Part shown: positions 1 through 7,184 of the stretch, piece by piece
Numbering within the stretch: the first letter of the stretch is position 1
Layout: each line of letters starts with the position of its first letter
Assembly: GCF_004000765.1 (NCBI RefSeq)
Contig: NZ_BILW01000010.1
Location: forward strand, 118,188 to 182,187
DNA: 64,000 nt
Origin: Paenibacillus chondroitinus NBRC 15376
Lineage (GTDB): Bacteria; Bacillota; Bacilli; Paenibacillales; NBRC-103111
Direction of reading: 5' to 3'
Made by a program: the position numbers and the translations under genes
Notes under the pieces: model-generated
What the model saw: the letters and a program-made list of their open reading frames with translations, nothing else
Told to the model about the DNA's origin: nothing
Database searches by the model: none

Positions 1-1962
1 GGTCTGGTGGAACTGCTGGGAGGATAAATTAACGGAAACAGGAATCAGCGGCCCTCCGCCGCGATGCCATTCTTTCATTTGCCGGCAGGCTTCTCTCAGC
101 ACCCATGTGCCCATTTCATAAATAATGCCTGTTTCTTCGGCTATCGGAATGAATACGCCTGGAGAAATCGTGCCCTTCGTCGGGTGATTCCAACGAACGA
201 GCGCTTCGACGCCAATCATCTGGCCATCCCCGGCTCGAATTTGCGGCTGGTAATTCAAGAACAGCTGTTTGCGCGCAATCGCCTGACGCAATTCAACTTC
301 CAGCTCAATTTTCTCCTGCAGCTGCGCGTTTAGTTCGCCCGTATAGAACTGGTACCCGTTCTTGCCGTTTTTCTTCACTTCGTACATTGCAGTGTCCGCA
401 TTTTTGAGCAGCTGCACAGCATCTGCGCCGTCGTTCGGATAAACGGCAATACCGATACTCGCTGTAACATAGAAGTCATTTTCTTTAAGTCGATACGGCA
501 CGCCAATCGCTCTGATGATTTGTTCAGCAAAATCGGCAACTTCTTCTCTCTCGTAACGGCTGTCACAGAGCAATGTGAACTCGTCACCGCCCATACGCGC
601 CAAGGTCACATTCATGCCCTCCATGCACCGGCGGATACGTTCACACATCTCCTGCAAAAATTGGTCCCCATATGTATGTCCAAGCGAATCATTAATTAAT
701 TTAAACCGATCCAGATCCATCACCATAACGGCGAACTGCTTAGCTTCGCTATCAATCATTTTGCCCAGCACTTCATTGAACATTCGCCTGTTGGGCATCC
801 CCGTCAGCTCATCATGAAAGGCTAAGTGTTGAATTTTCTCTTTGGACTGCTTTTCTTCTGTTATGTCTTTGGCAATGATGTAGCTGCCGACTACTTCCCC
901 ATCGAGGATAACCGGTGCGTTAATCACACTGAGTTCAACACGGTGCCCTTGCTCGTGGATAATCGCAGTCTGGTACGTCTGCATCTCGCCGCCGCGCGAC
1001 TTTACAAACATCTCCCTCGTGCGCTCCTGATCTTCCGGTACAATGAAGGGTAGAATATTGTCGATCGTTTGATTGCGGAACCATTCACCGGTTAGCCCTG
1101 TGAGCTGCGTGACAGCCGAATTGAACCCAATAATGCGATACTGCATATTAATTGAAATGATGCCATCCTGATTATTTTCAAATAAAGATCTATACCATTT
1201 CTCATGTTCCTCAATTTCGTTATCTTTTCGTGACAATCGATTTGATATAAATATGCCAAAAAGCGACAAACCTAACGTGAACAATGTACCCCCTGCAATC
1301 GTATAAGCCAAAAGCTTCTGGTCCAGAAACATACCCTTCGTTTCGTCTAGCGCATCTAGCATTTGAAATTGTGCTGCATACATACCCGTATAGTGCATGC
1401 CTACCACGGCAGCTCCCATAATTAAGCCGCTGCCTAGCTTCTTCCACATTCTACTTGGCTCTGTGCCCTTGCGGAAATAGAATGCTAACCATAAAGCCGC
1501 GATAGACGCCACAATAGCAATGATAATTGATAGTACGAAATAAAAAGGCTTATAGGAAATATGAATTTCCATTGCCGCCATCCCGATGTAATGCATGGCC
1601 GAGATGCCCGTTGCTAGCAGCAGCCCTCCTGCAAGTAATAATCGCCAAGATAATTGACTGCGGCCAACCACATACAACGCCAGGAAGGAAGCCGCGATAA
1701 CGACCACGACGGAAAGTATGACATTAACTAAGTTATAGGCAACTGAAATGTTCAGCGAAAATGCAAGCATCCCGACAAAATGCATAGACCATACGCCGAG
1801 CCCCATTGCGATCGCTCCGAAAAGGAGCCATAACCAGCGAAACATCCCCTTGGACGTGCTGATTCTTCCTACTAAATCGAGGACAGTATAGGATGCCACG
1901 ACAGCAACCACATAGGAAAATGCAACTAAAACCATATCGTATGTACCATGCAAATGATGCAC
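1..1962 (-). CDS. MHYT-PAS-GGDEF-EAL cyclic-di-GMP signalling protein (3' end beyond window)
   Basis: The protein probably senses a gas or redox signal through its membrane domain and makes and/or degrades cyclic-di-GMP. I read 654 residues from a GTG at 1962, which has a GAGG ribosome site about 8 nt upstream; the C-terminus lies beyond position 1. Three MHYT motifs (WSMHFVGM near residue 60, SAMHYIGM near 121, VGMHYTGM near 187) sit in a seven-helix membrane region. A PAS domain follows (about 245-360), then GGDEF with the intact motif near residue 457, then an EAL domain starting VEALVRWN near 586. Both catalytic signatures that are visible are intact; the rest of the EAL domain cannot be judged. 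Family knowledge: MHYT domains are proposed to bind copper and sense O2, CO or NO. The gene is monocistronic here and diverges from nothing close by. Confidence 0.93.
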   Translation of the reverse strand, partial: MHHLHGTYDMVLVAFSYVVAVVASYTVLDLVGRISTSKGMFRWLWLLFGAIAMGLGVWSMHFVGMLAFSLNISVAYNLVNVILSVVVVIAASFLALYVVGRSQLSWRLLLAGGLLLATGISAMHYIGMAAMEIHISYKPFYFVLSIIIAIVASIAALWLAFYFRKGTEPSRMWKKLGSGLIMGAAVVGMHYTGMYAAQFQMLDALDETKGMFLDQKLLAYTIAGGTLFTLGLSLFGIFISNRLSRKDNEIEEHEKWYRSLFENNQDGIISINMQYRIIGFNSAVTQLTGLTGEWFRNQTIDNILPFIVPEDQERTREMFVKSRGGEMQTYQTAIIHEQGHRVELSVINAPVILDGEVVGSYIIAKDITEEKQSKEKIQHLAFHDELTGMPNRRMFNEVLGKMIDSEAKQFAVMVMDLDRFKLINDSLGHTYGDQFLQEMCERIRRCMEGMNVTLARMGGDEFTLLCDSRYEREEVADFAEQIIRAIGVPYRLKENDFYVTASIGIAVYPNDGADAVQLLKNADTAMYEVKKNGKNGYQFYTGELNAQLQEKIELEVELRQAIARKQLFLNYQPQIRAGDGQMIGVEALVRWNHPTKGTISPGVFIPIAEETGIIYEMGTWVLREACRQMKEWHRGGGPLIPVSVNLSSQQFHQT

Positions 1963-2003
1963 TGCTAGACCTCATTTCAACTATAAAATATTGGCAATCA
2001 TTT

Positions 2004-2031
2004 ATAATATATATATTACCTGATTTGTCGA
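2004..2031 (-). promoter_or_regulatory. possible sigma-A promoter for the MHYT protein
   Basis: On the minus strand TCGACA (2026-2031) is followed after 16 nt by TATTAT (2004-2009), about 40 nt upstream of the GTG start. The -35 departs from consensus, so this is tentative. Confidence 0.4.
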
Positions 2032-2055
2032 AAGATATATAGCTTCCTAACATGT

Positions 2056-2088
2056 AAAAAAGGGCTAACTGATTAACAGTTAACCCTT
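2056..2088 (-). terminator. Rho-independent terminator after the DUF4956 remnant
   Basis: A 12-bp imperfect stem (arms 2060-2071 and 2077-2088, one mismatch) is followed on the minus strand by a run of T residues. It lies 17 nt past the stop of the DUF4956 remnant, so it is the surviving terminator of that gene. Confidence 0.8.
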
Positions 2089-2104
2089 TCGACACAGATG
2101 GTTG

Positions 2105-2380
2105 TTAATACTGCGCTGCTTCCGTTGGATTCATCGTCAACGTAATATCCAAGTTTCCGTTCCTGCATCTAATGGCATCCAGAAAGTCTTTTTGATTCGT
2201 GAGATGGTCGATTGTAACCATGTACACCAACTCGTACAAGCTGCCGAGCTCCGTCGTTTTAACTTTTCTCAGCTCATAAGCAATGCCGAATTTGTTGAAA
2301 ATCTCATCAAACGCTTCCTCGTACCCCAGATTCTCCGGGATCGTAACGATCAAATACACCAAACCGAAAGGCTTGATTGC
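2105..2380 (-). pseudogene. 3' remnant of a DUF4956-type membrane protein gene
   Basis: About 90 C-terminal residues remain, including VYLIVTIPENL, the segment KVKTTELGS and CRNGNLDITL near the end. I recognise this pattern from the cytosolic tail of Firmicute DUF4956 proteins. The N-terminal membrane part is missing. The open frame runs on upstream to 2431, but those extra codons lie opposite the histidine-kinase remnant and do not look like DUF4956. The gene ends at a normal stop followed by its terminator. The 5' half appears deleted, with the breakpoint about 2360-2380. Without a promoter or start it is presumably dead. Family assignment is from memory, so moderate. Confidence 0.65.
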
Positions 2381-2630
2381 GATTACCTTGCAGAAACGGC
2401 ATAGCGATATTCTGTTCACGGTGACCAACACGGGCGAGGGTATCCCATCCGATTATCTTGGGAGGATTTTCGACCGCTTCTATCGCGCTAATCAATCCCG
2501 TTCGCGCAAAAGCGGCGGCTACGGCCTGGGACTAGCCATCGCCAAATCCATTGTCGAACAGCATAAAGGGAAGATTTATGCGAAAAGCGTGCTGAATGAG
2601 ACCACTTCGTTTTACGTTCAGCTTTCATAA
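2361..2630 (+). pseudogene. 3' remnant of a sensor histidine kinase (HATPase domain)
   Basis: About 89 residues of a histidine-kinase ATP-binding domain survive. The G1 box is NTGEGIP, the F box IFDRFYR, the G2 region GGYGLGLAIAK, and the natural C-terminus ends in a TAA at 2628. The sensor, dimerisation domain with the catalytic His and the N box are all absent. The sequence begins abruptly at about 2361, where the opposite strand carries the DUF4956 remnant. The two 3' ends therefore meet head to head, as if one deletion removed the divergent promoter region and both 5' halves. No response regulator is adjacent. Confidence 0.85.
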
Positions 2631-2726
2631 TGACACTGATTATTTATCACTTTTTAAGTTGCTCTTAAGGATCTTAGGATACAATTTTTCCAAACGACTA
2701 TCCTACTACAAAGGAAAATAAATAAA

Positions 2727-3308
2727 ATGATGCATGTGGAATCCTTATTTTCCTCTTTCCCTTTCATTTATACCGAACGGCTCGTCTTACGGCAAATGGA
2801 TGTCGCGGATGCGGAGGATATCTATGCTTTTTACTCCGACCCTCAAGTCACCAAGCACTTGGATTGGCATGGCCCCTCTTCGATCGAGGACACCCGTATG
2901 CTAATCGACTCGTGGAATCAGGCTTTTGCAGACAGAAGGTTAATTTCTTGGGGAATTTCCTTCTATCCTAGCGAATCTCGGCATATTATCGGAACCATTA
3001 CACTTATGCCTACAAGAGGCATATTTGATGCCGATCACCGTTATCCTTTAACTGTCGGCTATGATCTACAGACCGATTATTGGGGCAAGGGCATAATGTC
3101 CGAAGCCATGCAAGCGGTGATCCATTTCAGCAAAACACATATAAGTCCTCATAGAATTCAAGCCGAAGTCTACCCTGAAAATGTGGCCTCACTGAAGCTA
3201 TTAAAAAAGCTCGGTTTTCAAGAAGAGGGGCTGCTGAAGCAGTATTTAATGCACGAGGTCACGAAGACCTTTCTTGACGTGGTTTTACTTGCTTTGTTGT
3301 TTAATTAG
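2727..3308 (+). CDS. GNAT family N-acetyltransferase (RimJ/RimL type)
   Basis: The 193-residue protein transfers an acetyl group from acetyl-CoA to an amine, probably a protein N-terminus or small molecule; the substrate cannot be inferred. It has the RimJ/RimL layout: TERLVLRQM near residue 15, GYDLQTDYWGKGIMSEAM as the acetyl-CoA-binding region (about 111-128), and a C-terminal NVASLKLLKKLGFQEEG block. The start is one of two adjacent ATGs (2727 or 2730) behind a GGAAA site. A weak promoter, TTGCTC-15 nt-TACAAT, lies at 2659-2685. The gene stands alone between the kinase remnant and a terminator. Confidence 0.88.
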   Translation: MMHVESLFSSFPFIYTERLVLRQMDVADAEDIYAFYSDPQVTKHLDWHGPSSIEDTRMLIDSWNQAFADRRLISWGISFYPSESRHIIGTITLMPTRGIFDADHRYPLTVGYDLQTDYWGKGIMSEAMQAVIHFSKTHISPHRIQAEVYPENVASLKLLKKLGFQEEGLLKQYLMHEVTKTFLDVVLLALLFN

Positions 3309-3317
3309 CGTGTGTAT

Positions 3318-3361
3318 AAAAAAGAGAGGCCGTTCGAAACCTTGTGGTTTCTGACGGCCTC
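3318..3361 (-). terminator. terminator between the GNAT gene and the TM2 genes
   Basis: A 16-bp stem with one 2-nt internal loop (outer arms 3326-3333 and 3354-3361) is followed on the minus strand by T residues. It sits between convergent genes and probably serves both. Confidence 0.8.
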
Positions 3362-3366
3362 ATTTC

Positions 3367-3768
3367 TTATTGGTTTATATTTGTTGCTTTTATACGACGA
3401 ATCACTACACGTTCCTGCTCCTGATTCATCTCTTCTATTCTTTTGTTTAGAAAAAAAGCGTCAATCCAGCTCCAAAGCAAAGATCCAGCTAATATGGCTA
3501 TGTTAAACCATAAAAGAAAGTAACTAAATGCTTCTAACTCTGTGTAGACCGCCAATAGAATGATTGCAAGACCAGGAACGACCGTAGCCGTAAACATCAA
3601 GCTTGCATACAGATAATTCTCTGTATAATAACGGTGGGCTCCAAAATAATGCAGCACAGACCATAACGCCCATACAACTTCCTTAGATTTGCGTTTCTTC
3701 AACAGTTCTGCTTCTAAGATAGCTAGCTCTTCCAGTGTTAGCGTACGCAATAAATTTAAATTATCCAT
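3367..3768 (-). CDS. TM2-domain-like membrane protein
   Basis: The 133-residue protein has a charged N-terminal helix, then hydrophobic segments, and a basic C-terminus (RRIKATNINQ). HYFGAHRYYTENYLYASLMF resembles the TM2 pattern (F-G-xHR-fY), although the usual G-x-G turn is degenerate. It follows the clearer TM2 gene by 13 nt and shares its N-terminal layout (LTLEELAILEAEL versus [13 protein letters not shown]), so the pair probably arose by duplication. There is no clear Shine-Dalgarno before its ATG. Function unknown. Confidence 0.75.
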   Translation of the reverse strand: MDNLNLLRTLTLEELAILEAELLKKRKSKEVVWALWSVLHYFGAHRYYTENYLYASLMFTATVVPGLAIILLAVYTELEAFSYFLLWFNIAILAGSLLWSWIDAFFLNKRIEEMNQEQERVVIRRIKATNINQ

Positions 3769-3781
3769 AATATGATGTACG

Positions 3782-4120
3782 TTATGCCTGCGCTACAGCA
3801 GCTTCTGAGTTTGCTCGTGCTTGGTGGATCAGACGGATTTCGGAAATAATCTCATTCTCAACTTTTTCATTCGTATCTCTAATCATCCCTGATAACAGGA
3901 ACAAATCAACGAGTGACCAAATACCCAAACCGCCTAGTGTGAGTAACATAGCTACTCCTGTTCCAATTCGACCTAAATAGAAACGGTGACCCCCAAATGA
4001 GCAAGTGAAAAACCAAAGTAGCCATGCAATACCACCTGATTTCTGTTTCTTACTCATTTCGGAAGCAAGCAATTGAAGCTGTTCCGATGTTAAACTCTGT
4101 TTTTGCAATAGTGACGACAT
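3782..4120 (-). CDS. TM2 domain-containing protein
   Basis: This 112-residue protein contains a standard TM2 domain: a first membrane helix ([20 protein letters not shown], about 30-50) and a second ([20 protein letters not shown], about 54-74), followed by a charged tail. TM2 proteins are small two-helix membrane proteins of unknown biochemical role. The ATG is preceded by AAGGGG with 7 nt spacing. It is the first gene of a two-gene unit with the next TM2-like gene. Upstream 4121-4225 has no gene. Confidence 0.88.
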   Translation of the reverse strand: MSSLLQKQSLTSEQLQLLASEMSKKQKSGGIAWLLWFFTCSFGGHRFYLGRIGTGVAMLLTLGGLGIWSLVDLFLLSGMIRDTNEKVENEIISEIRLIHQARANSEAAVAQA

Positions 4121-4225
4121 AGTTCGACCCCTTCTCGTATAATGTTTAAATTATACCGTGAGGAGGTATCATTTTATATCAAATTTCCCTAAATTTTGGT
4201 CAAGTTTTCATAAAGATTCATATAG

Positions 4226-4265
4226 ACAAAGAAGAAAACACCCTTACAGGTGTCTTCTTCTTTGT
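4226..4265 (-). terminator. hairpin terminator downstream of the BlaR1-like gene
   Basis: Long stem with arms 4226-4242 and 4249-4265 (one mismatch). The 3' T-run beyond the stem is weak on the minus strand, but the position just past the BlaR1-like stop fits a terminator. Confidence 0.6.
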
Positions 4266-4282
4266 TAACTTTGCCCCGAAGT

Positions 4283-5770
4283 TTACTGAGCCGCTCGCTC
4301 CGGAGTTAGCACACTGGCGGTTGGCTCAGCCTGTGCAGGGCGAGTATCCGGTAACGGTACTGGCGCTGCCGTCGGCCTCTTCACATCTCGAGATTCAGGC
4401 ACTGCCGTTACCTCACTCGCTTGTCGTGGTGAAGCAGGTACTTGTCTTGGACTCTCCGCTGCCTGTGCGGCCGCGGCATTTCGTCTTGCCTCCGTGACAG
4501 ACGCTACCGGTGAAGGCTTCAACTCGTCCGTTCTTGTAACTGCTGCTGTAGGTCTAGCCTCTTCTGTGGTAACCGTTGGCGACGCAGTTGGTTTCACGGA
4601 GTCAACAGGTTTTGTATCAGCTGTTGTTTCCGTCTTTTTATCCGTATCCGTTGTCTCTGTACTCGTATTTGTATTCGTCGTATCTGTTGAGTTTGTATTA
4701 TTTGTTGTGTCTGTCGTCTTTTGATCAATAGCCGGAGAGCTCGGTGGAGCTGAAGCTTGCTTATCCGTATTCGTCGCATTCGTCAATGAACATCCGCTAA
4801 TGATCAAAACAGCAGCTAAGCCAACGAACGACCAACGGTATGAATTAAATTGAAACTGTTTAATCATGATAATTCTCCTTTTTAACTGTGACTTGCTGCC
4901 CGATAAATTAACATTGCCAGGTACACTTACTGGACGTATATAGCTCTCTAATAATTGAATGAGCGTATATCCGTAACTGTCTCTTCCCGCCGGCTCAAGA
5001 TAAGAAAGTGCTAACGCGTCGCTTGCTATCTCCTGATCTTCACGCATGCGTTGATTCACGTACCAAAGTACAGGATTGAACCAGTGAATAATCAATAAAA
5101 ATTGCATGATCCAATTGATTCCAATATCATTCCGTTTGCAGTGGGCCAGTTCATGCAGAAAGATATGCCGCAGTTGTTCCTGGCTCAAGCTGTTAATCAC
5201 CCTCTGCGGTATAACTAACCGTGGTTTCCAAAATCCAAAAAGCGTGGGCATCGTCAATTGGTCCGATACGACTAAAGTGACGGGTTTATGTACCGACATG
5301 AGCTTTTGACATTGGGAGAACAACTGCAGGATGCCGGTGTCTGTCATCGGACTCGTTTCATTTGTTATTTTCTGCGCGAATCTACGGTTAATCACTAACG
5401 TGTATATGCCAAATACGGCAATACCAAACAGCCATACATACATGGAATACCTGTACAAAATAGTACCTACGGAGTCCACAGCAGCCAACCTCTCTTGTGT
5501 TCCCATCTGAACCACGGAATCGATTTCGTGAATGCCGCCAGAGTAAGATAGCCAATTGTAGATGCTTAAATCGCTTTCCAGGTCCCAAGGTAGAAGCAAT
5601 CGCACTATGACCAACAACCACATGAGATAGTGCCATCTAGGTTTTATCCGTTTATGCAGAATACGTTGGGTTAGCATGATCAACACGGCCGTAATGGCGG
5701 CCATTACCGATACCGACAAAATCCACTCAAAAATACCTTTGAGAAGTTCATTGGTTTGGTTCACTTTCAC
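4283..5770 (-). CDS. BlaR1/MecR1-type M56 membrane metallopeptidase (sensor-transducer)
   Basis: The protein (about 495 residues) is the probable partner of the BlaI-type repressor upstream. Family members sense a cell-envelope signal and activate a cytosolic zinc protease that leads to repressor cleavage. Visible are membrane helices at about 14-34, 43-60 and 107-126, the HELAHCKRND zinc-protease motif near residue 208, and a fourth membrane segment ending in ISGC. The C-terminus is not a penicillin-binding domain: after about residue 335 it is about 160 residues of Thr/Asn/Asp- and then Ala/Pro/Val-rich low-complexity sequence. It therefore differs from true beta-lactam sensors. The start is uncertain between GTGs at 5770 and 5764. 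It lies 43 nt after the repressor gene, in one operon. Confidence 0.85.
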   Translation of the reverse strand: MKVNQTNELLKGIFEWILSVSVMAAITAVLIMLTQRILHKRIKPRWHYLMWLLVIVRLLLPWDLESDLSIYNWLSYSGGIHEIDSVVQMGTQERLAAVDSVGTILYRYSMYVWLFGIAVFGIYTLVINRRFAQKITNETSPMTDTGILQLFSQCQKLMSVHKPVTLVVSDQLTMPTLFGFWKPRLVIPQRVINSLSQEQLRHIFLHELAHCKRNDIGINWIMQFLLIIHWFNPVLWYVNQRMREDQEIASDALALSYLEPAGRDSYGYTLIQLLESYIRPVSVPGNVNLSGSKSQLKRRIIMIKQFQFNSYRWSFVGLAAVLIISGCSLTNATNTDKQASAPPSSPAIDQKTTDTTNNTNSTDTTNTNTSTETTDTDKKTETTADTKPVDSVKPTASPTVTTEEARPTAAVTRTDELKPSPVASVTEARRNAAAAQAAESPRQVPASPRQASEVTAVPESRDVKRPTAAPVPLPDTRPAQAEPTASVLTPERAAQ

Positions 5771-5813
5771 CCTTTCCTTCCTGAAACCGCGCCGCCTGTT
5801 CTGGCATCGCTGT

Positions 5814-6188
5814 TTATTTGGATTTATTTTCGAGAAGTTGTTTTAGTTCTTTAATATCTTCCTCCGACAGCTGCTCCTCCTTCAAAAAGTTAACCAGCAT
5901 CGGCTTAAAGGCACCGCCATACATTCTTTTCAGAAAAGATTGCGTTTCTGACTTCACACATTCACCCTCAGAAACTAAAGGGAAATAGGCATACACTCTG
6001 TTTTCTTGCGTAAAAGACAACGCCTGCTTCTGCGTTAATCGGTTTAACAGGGTTCGAATCGTTTTCGGCTTCCAATCCGTCTGATCCTGCATAGCTTCAA
6101 TCACTTCATTCGCCGTTCGTGGGGACTGGTTCCAGAGCACCTTCATTACTTCCCATTCAGCATCCGTAATATGTGGGACAGTTTTCAC
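5814..6188 (-). CDS. BlaI/MecI/CopY family repressor
   Basis: This 124-residue winged-helix repressor (ITDAEWEVMKVLW at the start, TIRTLLNRLTQK as recognition helix) belongs to Pfam Penicillinase_R. I place the start at the GTG at 6188 because AAAGGAGG lies 8 nt upstream; an ATG at 6230 would place the operator inside the gene. The protein should bind the inverted repeat in its own promoter and repress itself and the BlaR1-like gene. No beta-lactamase or copper ATPase gene is adjacent, so other targets may be elsewhere. Confidence 0.92.
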   Translation of the reverse strand: MKTVPHITDAEWEVMKVLWNQSPRTANEVIEAMQDQTDWKPKTIRTLLNRLTQKQALSFTQENRVYAYFPLVSEGECVKSETQSFLKRMYGGAFKPMLVNFLKEEQLSEEDIKELKQLLENKSK

Positions 6189-6210
6189 ATTAGCTACCTC
6201 CTTTCCACTT

Positions 6211-6264
6211 GGATTACAAATGTAATACACACTCAGTATTACATTTGTAATCCATACTTGTCAA
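6211..6264 (-). promoter_or_regulatory. sigma-A promoter and BlaI-type operator
   Basis: On the minus strand TTGACA (6259-6264), a 17-nt spacer and TAATAC (6236-6241) form a near-consensus promoter. It is overlapped by a perfect inverted repeat with 18-bp arms (GGATTACAAATGTAATAC at 6211-6228, complement at 6236-6253) around a 7-nt spacer. Each arm contains TACA-NN-TGTA, the core recognised by BlaI/MecI-family repressors. One arm covers the spacer and -10, the other the start of the transcript, which is ideal for autorepression. Confidence 0.9.
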
Positions 6265-6290
6265 GTTCAACGACTGAGTCATAAAATAGC

Positions 6291-6318
6291 AAAAAACCAC
6301 CCTGCAGAAGGATGGTTT
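6291..6318 (-). terminator. terminator after the YdeI-like pseudogene
   Basis: Stem arms 6295-6301 and 6310-6317, followed on the minus strand by TTTTTT. It is nearly identical in its core to the terminator at 7136-7173. Confidence 0.8.
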
Positions 6319-6324
6319 TCTTCT

Positions 6325-6554
6325 TTAATCGTTTAATCCCTTGCCTTCGAGAATTTTCGGCACATTTTTCTCTACCCGTGACTGTCGCGTTTTTGATTGT
6401 TTCGGCTCAGAAAAGTGAAGCAGATCATTTCTTTGCCGTCCGGGTGTTAAGGCTTCAAAAGCCAAAATACGATTCACCTCAACTCTATGTATTCTTCCTT
6501 CCAGGTTTTGGCCTTACTGATAAATTCGTCAACCTTAGGATTCGTTTTTGCCAT
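6325..6554 (-). pseudogene. YdeI-like (DUF1801/YdhG-type) gene with an internal deletion
   Basis: The start is intact: GAGGTGATCTTTC then ATG at 6554, reading [16 protein letters not shown] and then WKEEY. The frame hits a TGA near 6478. The natural C-terminus follows in another frame: [10 protein letters not shown], then [14 protein letters not shown] and GKGLND with a TAA at 6325. In intact relatives, which I recall at about 190-200 residues, these two parts are separated by about 120 residues. The 230-bp remnant is not a multiple of three, so a deletion of about 350 bp with breakpoint near 6475-6485 has destroyed the gene. Its start and terminator are both preserved. Confidence 0.85.
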
Positions 6555-6575
6555 GAAAGATCACCTCATCAAGCT

Positions 6576-7046
6576 TCAGTTATATGCATATTCTCCTTTG
6601 ATGACGAAAAACGACCCCCGAATTGTTCCAGCTAATTTAGACTTCTGCCTAGCGAACTTGAACTTCGGTTCTAGCTCTTTAGGTATCTCCATCCCCTCGG
6701 AAAGCTTAAAACCAACCGCCCGCTTCTTAGGGTCATCCACCGTGTACATGACATTGATTGACAGGCCATCCTCATAAAAAACATAGGTAAACTGAATATT
6801 TTCCACTTGAAAATGTGAGGTTTCTAAGGGTTTGGCGGCAAACTCAATGTCACGTTCTTTTAAAACTTTGTTCACATAATCAAGGTTTTCCTGACTTTCA
6901 CTGGCGGGTATAACCTCGAATTCATGCTTGTATTTGTTCATAAAATAACGGGCTTCATTCGCGCGCAAACCGGCAAGCGCTTCTGCTACAGGTGAAGACT
7001 CTAAACCTACTGTAGATACATTTTTAAAATCAACGATATACGACAT
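6576..7046 (-). CDS. conserved hypothetical protein
   Basis: I do not recognise this 156-residue protein. The chosen start (MSYIVDFKN, 7046) has GAGGG about 7 nt upstream; in-frame starts at 7052 and 7103 also exist. It is soluble, with no signal peptide or membrane helix, and mixed alpha/beta in composition. Segments FTYVFYEDGLSINVMYTVDD and a basic, aromatic C-terminus (TIRGSFFVIKGEYAYN) suggest a beta-rich half. It lies just upstream of the deleted YdeI-like gene on the same strand with a 21-nt gap, so the two were probably co-transcribed. Confidence 0.75.
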   Translation of the reverse strand: MSYIVDFKNVSTVGLESSPVAEALAGLRANEARYFMNKYKHEFEVIPASESQENLDYVNKVLKERDIEFAAKPLETSHFQVENIQFTYVFYEDGLSINVMYTVDDPKKRAVGFKLSEGMEIPKELEPKFKFARQKSKLAGTIRGSFFVIKGEYAYN

Positions 7047-7135
7047 TACCATCCCTCGTTTTCTATCAATATTTGATATGACTAGGATTCCATTTTTGTC
7101 CAAAAATTAAACAGCCCTGCTATTTCTATTATAGC

Positions 7136-7173
7136 AAAAAGTAGACCACCCTGAGGAAGGATGGCCTACTTTT
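7136..7173 (-). terminator. terminator after the MFS transporter gene
   Basis: Stem arms about 7137-7150 and 7159-7173 with two mismatches; the 3' arm ends in a T-run on the minus strand, 12 nt past the MFS stop. Confidence 0.8.
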
Positions 7174-7184
7174 CGTGTTTTGAT

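Noticed and set aside
2283..2630. Complete 115-residue kinase-like protein starting at 2283
   Set aside because: The first about 26 residues lie over the DUF4956 remnant and have no kinase character; there is no ribosome site. It is treated as a remnant from about 2361.
4494..4724. 76-residue Val/Ser-rich plus-strand ORF
   Set aside because: Antisense shadow of the Thr/Asn-rich tail of the BlaR1-like protein.
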